Part shown: positions 18,419 through 26,212 of the stretch, piece by piece | Layout of the letters: each line of letters begins with the position of its first letter | Numbering within the stretch: the first letter of the stretch is position 1 | Assembly (NCBI GenBank): GCA_023419605.1 | Contig: JAEZXR010000002.1 | Location: forward strand, 1 to 64,000 | DNA: 64,000 nucleotides | From: Bacillota bacterium | Lineage (GTDB): Bacteria > Bacillota > Clostridia > Acetivibrionales > JAEZXR01 | Reading direction: 5' to 3' | The notes under the pieces: model-generated | Seen by the model: the letters and a program-made list of their open reading frames with translations, nothing else | The model's database searches: none | What the model was told of the DNA's origin: nothing | Position numbers and translations under genes: made by a program

Positions 18419-19159
18419 ATTATAGGACCCATAATTTTTGCACATAGAGGAGCCTCTTATTACGCTCCCGAAAATACCATGGAAGCCTTTCGGCTGGCTC
18501 ATGAGATGGGGGCGGAGGGTCTGGAACTGGATGTACATCTTACAAAGGATGGGCATATTGTCGTAGCCCACGATGAAACAGTGGACCGGTGTTCCAACGG
18601 TACGGGAAGAATTGTGGATAAAACACTGGCGGAACTTAAAGAACTGGATTTTTCATGCAATATGAAGGGCTATTCAAAAGTGAAGATTCCTACACTTTAT
18701 GAATTGCTTGAATTTACACGAACGACGAAAATGATCTTGAATATCGAAATCAAATCCGGGATTGTAATCTATGAAGGTATTGAGGAGAAGCTGGTAAAGC
18801 TGGTAGCGGAGATGGGGATGAGAAACCGGGTCATTTATTCCTCCTTTAACCACTACAGCCTTATGCTGCTGAGACAGGTTGAGCCTGCGGCGCCTATCGG
18901 TCTTCTTTACAGCGAGGCTATGGTGGATCCTCATGTTTATGCCTCCCATCTGAAGGCAGACGCCATCCATCCGTATTATCCGACCCTTATGGTGCCTGGC
19001 GTAGTAAAGGGGTGCAGAGAAAAGGGCATCAGGATCAACCCCTGGACTGTGGACAGTCCCGAGCACATAGGCTGGATGTTCAAAGAGGGTATGGATTCCG
19101 TTATTACAAACCGCCCGGATGTCGCACTTCAAGTAAGAAGGTCAATTTTTGGACAGTAA
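18419..19159 (+). CDS. glpQ: glycerophosphodiester phosphodiesterase, apparently with a non-standard start codon
   Basis: The protein (about 246 residues) is a cytoplasmic GDPD-family enzyme, which splits glycerophosphodiesters to glycerol 3-phosphate and an alcohol. Motifs: IIFAHRGASYYAPENTMEAF (catalytic His-Arg), ELDVHLTKDGHIVVAHDETVDRCSNGTG (metal ligands E, D, H), and INPWTVDSP near the end. The conserved FAHRGAS lies upstream of the first ATG (18481), so translation must start earlier. A strong AAGGGGGG site (18408-18415) is followed in frame only by ATT (18416, 18419) or ATA (18422). The transporter gene starts 41 bases downstream. Confidence 0.85.
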   Translation: MIGPIIFAHRGASYYAPENTMEAFRLAHEMGAEGLELDVHLTKDGHIVVAHDETVDRCSNGTGRIVDKTLAELKELDFSCNMKGYSKVKIPTLYELLEFTRTTKMILNIEIKSGIVIYEGIEEKLVKLVAEMGMRNRVIYSSFNHYSLMLLRQVEPAAPIGLLYSEAMVDPHVYASHLKADAIHPYYPTLMVPGVVKGCREKGIRINPWTVDSPEHIGWMFKEGMDSVITNRPDVALQVRRSIFGQ

Positions 19160-19200
19160 GACAGTATAAAAATCTTTCCCTATACCGTAAGAAAGGAATA

Positions 19201-20469
19201 ATGGCCACTATGAAGCTGAATTACAAACAAACCTTTTTAATCGGATTTGGTTTTTTTGCAAGCTCAGTTGCCTGGGCAATGTATAATACCTATGTTCCAA
19301 AGCTGCTGGAACAGTACCTTGCCAGTACGCTTCTGATCGGAGCTGTCATGACGGTTGACAATATCTTTGGAGTCATTTTTCAGCCTCTTTTCGGAGCGAT
19401 TTCAGACAAGACACAAACAAGATTTGGCAGGCGCATGCCTTACATACTCATAGGGCTGCCGGTTTGTGCCGTTGCCTTCTCTTTGATTCCCTTTACCTGG
19501 TCTCTTCCCACACTGATGGGAGTGGTGATCCTTTTCAATTTCGTCATGTCTACCTGGAGGGCACCTGTCGTGGCCTTCATGCCTGATATTACCCCACCGC
19601 CCTTAAGAAGCAAGGCAAACGGCATTATTAATTTTATGGGGGGAGTGGGAAGCCTGATTTCCTTTTTTCTTGGGGGCATTCTCTTTAAACTGGGAGGTAT
19701 GCCGCTGCCGTTTATTACAAGTGCCGCCATCATGCTCCTTGCCCTTGTAATGCTAATGCTTTTCGTAAATGAAGAAAAAATGCGGATCCAGCCGGAAGCC
19801 GCTGAAGAAACCCGCAAAGAAGAAGTAAGTCAGGAGGAAAAGATAAGCCAAAAAAAGAGCCTCCTGTTTCTACTTTTCGCAATCCTGTTCTGGTTTACCG
19901 GCTATAACGCGGTAGAGACCTTCTTCAGTTTATACGTCACCAATACGCTGAAGGATGCAGGCGGGCAGTTTCTGGACGCTGGAGATGCCGCCATGCTCCT
20001 TGCCATGTATTCGCTGACTTTCCTTATTTGTGCCATTCCTGCGGGTATTCTGGGCACGAAGATCGGCAGGCGCAAAACCATTCTCATCGGTCTGGCCGGA
20101 GTTACCATTATCTTCGCAGGAGTACTTTTCACCAGCAACCTTTGGGTACTGCGCATTCTGCTGCTGCTGGGCGGAGCCTTCTGGGCATGTGTGAATATCA
20201 ACTCGCTCCCCATGGTTGTAGAACTGGCACCCTGGAAGGATATTGGGAAATTTACAGGGTATTATTATTTCTTCTCCTTTAGTGCCGCCATAATCAGCCC
20301 TATTTTATACGGTTGGATACGGGATGTAGTACAAAATTACCAGTCATTGTTCATTTATTCTGCGGCAGCATTTTTTATTGCAATCCTGTGCATGACTTTC
20401 GTGAAGCACGGAGAAGCAAAGCCCATAAAGCAGAGCGCTTCGGAAATATTGGAAAACCTTGACTCGTAA
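19201..20469 (+). CDS. MFS transporter of the GPH/SLC45-like type
   Basis: The 422-residue product has 12 predicted membrane helices with the MFS inter-helix motifs GAISDKTQTRFGRRMP (between helices 2 and 3) and GTKIGRRKT (between 8 and 9), and a charged central loop (EEKMRIQPEAAEETRKEE). It resembles sugar:cation symporters with the arrangement of the SLC45/GPH group. The start at 19201 has AGAAAGGA just upstream; upstream codons in the same frame overlap glpQ and are not likely used. Being in one transcript with the glycerophosphodiesterase, it may import a glycerophosphodiester or sugar, which is inference. Confidence 0.85.
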   Translation: MATMKLNYKQTFLIGFGFFASSVAWAMYNTYVPKLLEQYLASTLLIGAVMTVDNIFGVIFQPLFGAISDKTQTRFGRRMPYILIGLPVCAVAFSLIPFTWSLPTLMGVVILFNFVMSTWRAPVVAFMPDITPPPLRSKANGIINFMGGVGSLISFFLGGILFKLGGMPLPFITSAAIMLLALVMLMLFVNEEKMRIQPEAAEETRKEEVSQEEKISQKKSLLFLLFAILFWFTGYNAVETFFSLYVTNTLKDAGGQFLDAGDAAMLLAMYSLTFLICAIPAGILGTKIGRRKTILIGLAGVTIIFAGVLFTSNLWVLRILLLLGGAFWACVNINSLPMVVELAPWKDIGKFTGYYYFFSFSAAIISPILYGWIRDVVQNYQSLFIYSAAAFFIAILCMTFVKHGEAKPIKQSASEILENLDS

Positions 20470-20525
20470 TGGCATACTGCAGCGACAGGGGGAGAGCGCG
20501 GAATCAATTAAATATACAAATCCCG

Positions 20526-20556
20526 ACTCGGAGGATCCTACCTCCGAGTTTTTTAT
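20526..20556 (+). terminator. intrinsic terminator after the MFS gene
   Basis: ACTCGGAGG pairs with CCTCCGAGT around a 6-base loop, followed by a run of seven T. Confidence 0.9.
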
Positions 20557-20728
20557 TGAAAGTCAGCGGAGTATATTCACCTTTAAAGTCCGTTATTCAT
20601 AAAGTAGATCCGGTATGCCGTATATATAATGTGAGACATTAGAAATGTTTCTGCGTATAATAATTTAGTAAACTAATTCAATACAGGGGTATTGCGAACT
20701 ACTTTAATAAAAATTGGGGGATGGTTTT

Positions 20729-21277
20729 GTGAATGAGAATGGATTCGGTAAATTATATTGGGGATTCCTGTTCATAATGATTGATTTTAAGATACAAGGG
20801 TTTGATATCTTACCCGATATAGTCGGTTACATATTGTTTGCTATTGGATTTAGCGTTTTGGCTGCAAACAGTGAATATTTTAAAAAGGCTGCAAACTTTA
20901 ATATTCCTATGATAATACTGTCCGCTTTTTCTATATATGAAAAACCTGCACAGGGCGGGGGAATTCATTTTGGTCCATTGGGCCCATTGGGTATACTCAT
21001 TGCCATTGCGGGATTTGTAGTAGGATTGTTGGTTGTATATAATTTGTTTATGGGGATCAAAGATATGGCTGGAAAACAAGAGCAAATGGATATATGTGAA
21101 GAGTCGGATAAAAGATGGGAGCAGTATCTTTTATTGCAAGTGGCTGCCCTTCTTGCCATTGTTTTAATTTTTGTTCCGTTTCTTGCCATTGTTTGCGTCA
21201 TTGCTTTGCTTATAGTCTCCGTTGCTATGACCGTTGTTATAATGCAGTTTATGAAAAAATGCGGGGAGTGTCTATAA
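20729..21277 (+). CDS. four-helix membrane protein, unknown function
   Basis: The 182-residue product has hydrophobic helices near 10-30, 45-60, 80-103 and 130-170, the last being long enough for two passes. The first part (FGKLYWGFLFIMIDFKIQGFDILPDIVGYILFAIG) resembles small clostridial membrane proteins of unknown role. I choose GTG 20729, 8 bases after a GGGGG site, because the upstream TTG lies inside that site. It is followed 40 bases later by a second small membrane protein, probably in one operon. Confidence 0.7.
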   Translation: MNENGFGKLYWGFLFIMIDFKIQGFDILPDIVGYILFAIGFSVLAANSEYFKKAANFNIPMIILSAFSIYEKPAQGGGIHFGPLGPLGILIAIAGFVVGLLVVYNLFMGIKDMAGKQEQMDICEESDKRWEQYLLLQVAALLAIVLIFVPFLAIVCVIALLIVSVAMTVVIMQFMKKCGECL

Positions 21278-21317
21278 CCCCAATACAGGTACTATAAGAT
21301 GTGAAGGAGGCTTTATC

Positions 21318-21620
21318 ATGAAAAAGAAAATAATGATAATAAGTATTTTAGTTGCTGTAATTTTACTTACGCTGACAGGATGTGTTCCTGGAGATGGCAC
21401 CTATACGTCGTCAAAACCCGCAGGATTCCTCTGGGGTGTTTGGCATGGATGGATTGCACCCATTTCACTGGTTGTCGGACTTTTCAAGAAAAATATCAGG
21501 GTTTATGAAATTGTAAACACAGGCTGGTGGTATGACTTTGGTTTTTATATCGCCATTATCAGCGGTTTTGGAGGTCTGTCCTTATCCCGCAAAAAACGTT
21601 CGAATAAGAATGGAAGATAG
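21318..21620 (+). CDS. small lipoprotein/membrane protein, unknown function
   Basis: The 100-residue product has a lipobox (LTLTGC, Cys22) and two further hydrophobic stretches (GWIAPISLVVGLF and FGFYIAIISGFGGLSL), with a positive tail (SRKKRSNKNGR). The layout GDGTYTSSKPAGFLWGVWHGWIAPISL is shared by a family of small Firmicute proteins of unknown function. The ribosome site AAGGAGG is strong. A terminator follows. Confidence 0.8.
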   Translation: MKKKIMIISILVAVILLTLTGCVPGDGTYTSSKPAGFLWGVWHGWIAPISLVVGLFKKNIRVYEIVNTGWWYDFGFYIAIISGFGGLSLSRKKRSNKNGR

Positions 21621-22065
21621 CTATGCAAAGCGCAAAATGATTTTACAAGGATACGTTGGATAACTTTGAAACTATGGAAAGTCACGATAAAAACGTGGCC
21701 TTCCATAGTTTTTTTATATGTACGAAACGGCAGCAAAGCTGTTCTCTGTTCAGCATAAATACCAACGCCGGTTCCGGTTTTCGGTTAAGGATTCCATATT
21801 CTGTACTAATCTCTTTTCTTACAGGAACACTGACTCCCTGGAAAATATTAAAAATTGACATACTAATGTTAAAAAACGGCATTACATAGTAATAAAGGAA
21901 ATGGTAAAATTGTATAAAAGGTAGATAACCCGTCGGTAAGTAATTGTGCATATTATACAGATGCTGTATTGGAGCCGGGGAGGAAGGAATGAAAATCATA
22001 TTTAAAACGGTTTCTTCTTTTTAGAGCTTGCAATGCACGGAATTAGCGATAGGAGGACAGAGAAG
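21621..22065. other. intergenic region upstream of the ABC importer
   Basis: This holds the strong terminator at 21669-21717 and then about 350 bases without a supported gene. TTGACA occurs at 21855-21860, but no well-spaced -10 follows it, so I mark no promoter. Confidence 0.4.
21669..21717 (+). terminator. intrinsic terminator
   Basis: AACTATGGAAAGTCACG pairs with CGTGGCCTTCCATAGTT (one bulge) and is followed by TTTTTTATA. Confidence 0.85.
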
Positions 22066-23025
22066 ATGATAGAACCGTCTATTCCTCTGGGAAGTAAAAA
22101 GAACTATAAAACAAATAAAGTGAGACGGCTGCCAAACAAATATAAATTATTTCTAATGGCATTTCCTTTTATTGTATTAACCTTTGTTTTTTCGTATTTA
22201 CCCTTAAGTGGGTGGCTATATGCCTTTTATGATTTTATTCCTGGAATTCCGCTTTCAAAGACTCCTTTTGTTGGGTTTAAATGGTTCAAGTCCATTGCCT
22301 CAAATCCCACTCAAACAGGAGAAGTCCTGCGGGTCATGAAAAATACCATCGCAATGAGCACGCTGGGAATCGTGACGTCAGTTTTACCCGTTGCATTTTC
22401 AATTTTACTGTCGGAAATAAAAACAGGGTGGTATAAAAAGGCTGTTCAAATTTTCACGACCATCCCCAACTTCATCAGTTGGGTTTTAGTGTATTCCGTT
22501 GCATTTACCCTATTTTCAGTGGATAATGGCCTGGTAAATACCGTTCTCCTTAAGCTGGGGTTGATTGATCAGGGAATTAATTTTCTTGCATCCAATAAGA
22601 ATGTCTGGATCCCCATGATTTTATGGGCGATGTGGAAAGGATTGGGGTGGACGGCGATAATGTATCTGGCTGCCATCGCGGGAATAGACCAGGAGCTGTA
22701 TGAGGCATCAGAAGTCGACGGTGCAGGGCGTTTCAGAAAGATATGGCATATCACTGTACCCGGTATACTTCCTACCTATTTTGTTCTGCTGCTGTTATCC
22801 ATTGCCAACTTTGTGAACAATGGTATGGAGCAATACTTTGCTTTTCAAAATGCCATAAACAAAAATACGATTGAAGTATTGGACCTGTATGTTTATAATG
22901 TGGCGTTCAGTGCGAACTTTTCTTTCGCAATAGCGGTAAGCATGCTGAAATCCATCGTAAGCATTTTCCTCCTATTTACGGCCAATGGTTTATCCAGGCT
23001 CGTTCGTGGTGAGGCAATCGTATAA
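22066..23025 (+). CDS. sugar ABC importer permease, LplB type
   Basis: The 319-residue inner-membrane protein has six predicted helices and the EAA-loop that docks the ATPase (ELYEASEVDGAGRFRKIWHITVPGI, about 208-232). N-terminal KYKLFLMAFPFIVLTFVFSYLPLSGWLYAFYDF is characteristic of the LplB/YtcP-group permeases that take up oligosaccharides. I use ATG 22066, preceded by AGGAGGACAG, not the ATG 33 bases upstream. It heads an operon with LplC and a binding protein. No ATP-binding subunit is encoded nearby; such importers share a general MsmK/UgpC-type ATPase. Confidence 0.9.
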   Translation: MIEPSIPLGSKKNYKTNKVRRLPNKYKLFLMAFPFIVLTFVFSYLPLSGWLYAFYDFIPGIPLSKTPFVGFKWFKSIASNPTQTGEVLRVMKNTIAMSTLGIVTSVLPVAFSILLSEIKTGWYKKAVQIFTTIPNFISWVLVYSVAFTLFSVDNGLVNTVLLKLGLIDQGINFLASNKNVWIPMILWAMWKGLGWTAIMYLAAIAGIDQELYEASEVDGAGRFRKIWHITVPGILPTYFVLLLLSIANFVNNGMEQYFAFQNAINKNTIEVLDLYVYNVAFSANFSFAIAVSMLKSIVSIFLLFTANGLSRLVRGEAIV

Positions 23026-23053
23026 AGATTATAGTTTTGTGAGGGATGATAAA

Positions 23054-23953
23054 ATGACAAGGAATAAGCTTCGTATCGGAAATATAACCTTCAACACGGT
23101 AAATTACTTTTTATTCGGCGTTTTTACTCTGCTTTGTGTATTTCCCTTCTATTACCTGTTTATCAACACCATCAGCCGTAATGATTTGAGTGCCAGCGGA
23201 TATATAACCTTTTACCCTATAGGGATTCATTTTGATAATTACCTGCAGGTCTTAAAACTTAAAGGATTGGGACAGTCAGCCCTTATCTCCGTGAGCCGGA
23301 CGGTTCTGGGCACTATTTTAACCGTGGGCGGATCGGCATTCCTGGGGTATCTATTCACAAAAAAGGAAATGTGGGGGAGGAAGTTCTGGTATCGCTTTAT
23401 CATTATAACCATGTATTTTAATGCAGGCTTAATTCCCTGGTATATTACCATGAAAAACCTGCATCTGACAAATAACTTTCTTGCCTATATCCTGCCGGGG
23501 ATTATTACTCCTTTCAACATGATACTGGCGAAAACCTTTGTTGAATCGATACCGCCGTCACTGGAAGAGTCTGCGGCTATCGATGGGGCGGGATTCATGA
23601 AGATATTCTGGAAAATCATATTTCCCCTGATTACTCCCATATTGGCTACCATCGCCGTGTTTGCCGCCGTGGGACAGTGGAATGCCTTTATCGACACCGT
23701 GTTCCTTATGACGGATACACGGCTGTATACCCTTCAGTTTCTACTATACCGGTATTTGAATGAATCCTCGTCCCTTGCAGCGTTAATTAAGAGCTCTCAG
23801 GACCTGTCCAGTATCAATATGCAAAATATGCAGACCTCCACATCCGTGAGAATGACAGTGTCCATGATCGTAGTTCTTCCCATACTGCTTGTATATCCAT
23901 ATTTTCAAAGATTCTTTGTTAAAGGGATCATGATCGGAGCGGTCAAGGGATAA
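23054..23953 (+). CDS. sugar ABC importer permease, LplC type
   Basis: The 299-residue partner permease has six helices and an EAA-loop (SLEESAAIDGAGFMKIFWKIIFPLITPI, about 175-202). The end DLSSINMQNMQTSTSVRMTVSMIVVLPILLVYPYFQRFFVKGIMIGAVKG is the standard LplC tail. I use ATG 23054 (GAGGG upstream); the in-frame ATG at 22985 overlaps the previous gene. It forms a channel with the LplB-type subunit. Confidence 0.9.
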   Translation: MTRNKLRIGNITFNTVNYFLFGVFTLLCVFPFYYLFINTISRNDLSASGYITFYPIGIHFDNYLQVLKLKGLGQSALISVSRTVLGTILTVGGSAFLGYLFTKKEMWGRKFWYRFIIITMYFNAGLIPWYITMKNLHLTNNFLAYILPGIITPFNMILAKTFVESIPPSLEESAAIDGAGFMKIFWKIIFPLITPILATIAVFAAVGQWNAFIDTVFLMTDTRLYTLQFLLYRYLNESSSLAALIKSSQDLSSINMQNMQTSTSVRMTVSMIVVLPILLVYPYFQRFFVKGIMIGAVKG

Positions 23954-24044
23954 AGCGGTTCCAGTGACTTGTTTGTCGAAGGTTTTCTCCGTATAAAGCC
24001 GGAGTTGAATATTATAAATGAATGAGGAAAAGGGAGGATGAGCA

Positions 24045-25823
24045 ATGAAAAACAATGTAAAAAGAGGGCTGGTGTTCCTTCTTGCGGCGGCTTTCACTAT
24101 CGGTGCGGCAGCCTGCAGCGGCGGCAGCTCCGAAACTAAAAAGGAATCATCGGGTGGTACAACGGCTCCATCATCGCAAAAGGAGCTCTATAAAATTGAT
24201 GTATTTTCAGGCACTGCCAACTTCGCTGGCGAGCAAACGGGGTGGTTCGGTAAGATCGTCAAGGACAAGTTTAATTTGCAGCTGAACATTATTGCTTCCA
24301 ATCTTGACGGCGGGGGCAACAAATTTGCAACGCTGATGGCATCAGGCAATATCGGTGACCTTATCGTATTCGGCGATGATAAGGGAGATTATATAAATGC
24401 GCTTAAAGCAGGCTTGATTCTTGATTGGACGAAAGACGGGCTGCTGGAAAAGTACGGAAAAGATATTTTAGCTCAGTTTCCCAAGGCCATTGAAAAAAAT
24501 AAGATTGCCTTCGGTGGCGGTAAGGCCGTATACGGGATTGGAAGTGAGGCGGCCGTCAAACAGGATGGACCTTCGGAAGGAAAAGAAATGACCTGGGGGC
24601 CGGATCTCCGGTGGGACCTTTATCAAAAGATCGGAGCACCTCCTATCAATTCACCGCAGGATTACCTGGAAGTACTTAAAAAGATGCAGGAAATCGAACC
24701 GAAAAACGAACAGGGAAAGCCGGTTTATGGATTCTCCTTCTGGTCGGACTGGGATAGCAACTACAAAATGACCCTTGCAAAGCAGTTTGCTTGTATGAAC
24801 GGTTACGACGAAATCGTGAATACTCCCTATTTGGTGGCGGCTAATGAAGAGAAATATTATGATATGCTTTCGGAGGAAAGCTGGTATATGAAGTCCCTGA
24901 AGCTCTATTTTGATGCCAACCAGATGGGGTTGGTAGACCCGGATTCCCTGTCGCAGAAATTCGATGATGTTATAGGTAAGTACAAGGATGGACGTGTATT
25001 GTTCAGTTGGTTCCCCTGGCTGGGTGCTGCCAACTATAATACACCGGAGAGAGTGAACCAGGGAAAGGGATTTGCACTGGTTCCCTTTAAGGGTGAAAAA
25101 ATATATTCTTATGGGTTCAACCAATTCGGCGGTACCTGGATCATGACCATCGGAGCAAAAGCAAAACACCCTGAAAGGATTATGGAGTTTATCAATTGGA
25201 TGTATACCCCCGAAGCAGGAATGCTGACTGCCGGCGGCGGTACATCCGTTCCTAACGGGCCGAAGGGGCTGACATGGGATGTAAAAGACGGAAAGCCTTA
25301 CGTAACGGATTTCGGCTGGAAGTGCTACCAGGACCCTACTACGCAGATACCGGCAGAATACGGTGGAGGTACCTTTAAAGATGGTATGAACCAGATCAAC
25401 TTTGCCAATATTAAGCCTACCCTGAAAAACCCCGAAGTTAATGAGCCTTATGACCATAACCTCTGGACCACCACGCTTAACAGGAATCCATCCAAGCTGG
25501 AGAGTGATTGGAGAGCAAAGATGGGTGCATTGACAGCGAAAGAGTATTTGGTCAAAAATAATATGCTGGCGGTTTCTCCCCAGGGATTTAACGGAAAAGA
25601 GCCCCTGATTATGGATAAATCACTGGAACAGAAGAATACGCAGATCGGAACTGTTATGCAGCAGTATTCATGGAAGATGGTATTTGCAAAAAATGAAGCG
25701 GAGTATAATAAGCTGAAACAGGAAATGATCAGCAAGGTGAAAGGATTGGGCTATGACGAAGCCTGTGCATTCGCACAGAAAAAGGCGGAAGAACTTTTTG
25801 AGGCCAGAAGGGCTGCAAAATAG
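24045..25823 (+). CDS. substrate-binding lipoprotein of the sugar importer (LplA type)
   Basis: The 592-residue lipoprotein has a lipobox (IGAAAC, Cys24), a Ser/Lys-rich linker, and a two-lobed binding fold for oligosaccharides. Marks include KFATLMASGNIGDLIVFGD, WYMKSLKLYFDANQMGLVDPDSLSQKF and GAKAKHPERIMEFINWMYTPEAGML, the last typical of extracellular solute-binding family 1. It follows the two permeases by 91 bases with AAGGGAGG before the start. Its place next to the GH74 enzyme suggests that the ligand is a xyloglucan fragment, but this is inference. Confidence 0.9.
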   Translation: MKNNVKRGLVFLLAAAFTIGAAACSGGSSETKKESSGGTTAPSSQKELYKIDVFSGTANFAGEQTGWFGKIVKDKFNLQLNIIASNLDGGGNKFATLMASGNIGDLIVFGDDKGDYINALKAGLILDWTKDGLLEKYGKDILAQFPKAIEKNKIAFGGGKAVYGIGSEAAVKQDGPSEGKEMTWGPDLRWDLYQKIGAPPINSPQDYLEVLKKMQEIEPKNEQGKPVYGFSFWSDWDSNYKMTLAKQFACMNGYDEIVNTPYLVAANEEKYYDMLSEESWYMKSLKLYFDANQMGLVDPDSLSQKFDDVIGKYKDGRVLFSWFPWLGAANYNTPERVNQGKGFALVPFKGEKIYSYGFNQFGGTWIMTIGAKAKHPERIMEFINWMYTPEAGMLTAGGGTSVPNGPKGLTWDVKDGKPYVTDFGWKCYQDPTTQIPAEYGGGTFKDGMNQINFANIKPTLKNPEVNEPYDHNLWTTTLNRNPSKLESDWRAKMGALTAKEYLVKNNMLAVSPQGFNGKEPLIMDKSLEQKNTQIGTVMQQYSWKMVFAKNEAEYNKLKQEMISKVKGLGYDEACAFAQKKAEELFEARRAAK

Positions 25824-25840
25824 TACTTAATTCATTGATG

Positions 25841-25889
25841 CGTGAATATCCGGCCGACTGTTTACACGCTGATTTGCTGGATATTCACG
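25841..25889 (+). terminator. hairpin after the binding-protein gene
   Basis: CGTGAATATCC pairs perfectly with GGATATTCACG around a 27-base loop that has some inner pairing. The T tail is weak, so it may end only part of the transcripts or protect the mRNA end. Confidence 0.5.
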
Positions 25890-26212
25890 GTTTCACATTA
25901 TTACAAATTCACTACTTTCCTGGATATTATTTGCTTTGAGGCGGTGAAAGTACCATGTTTACTTTGCCGTACTTATTGAAAGCGATTCATCGTTGATCAT
26001 TCGAATCTGCATGGAAGCAACTGAATGAGTACTTTTTTGCCTTTTCAAAGATTGAAAGGAGGTGAAAAAGTTATGAAAGAATTCCCGCAAGTTATTGGAG
26101 TGAAACACTTTCTACACTGTAGGTGGAACTGTGTGTGCGGACGATGATGCCACCGGTTCCTGCTTCATAATACTGTTGGTCAATGCGAAAATTTAGTATG
26201 GGAGGGTTACTG
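25890..26212. other. intergenic region upstream of the xyloglucanase
   Basis: No clear promoter is visible. It contains a possible 24-codon reading frame with a very strong ribosome site (annotated separately). Confidence 0.35.
26073..26147 (+). CDS. possible 24-residue Cys-containing leader peptide upstream of GH74
   Basis: AAAGGAGGTGAAAAAG precedes ATG by a perfect distance, but the frame stops after 24 codons; the peptide has cysteines at 16, 20 and 22. It ends 65 bases before the xyloglucanase start. It may be a leader peptide or the stub of a lost gene. Confidence 0.25.
   Translation: MKEFPQVIGVKHFLHCRWNCVCGR

Noticed and set aside
21855..21888. Promoter for the LplB operon from TTGACA at 21855
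   Set aside because: The nearest -10-like hexamer is about 22 bp away, too far for a normal promoter.
24651..25457. 268-codon open frame on the minus strand inside the binding-protein gene
   Set aside because: Antisense shadow of a well-supported lipoprotein; composition is not protein-like.
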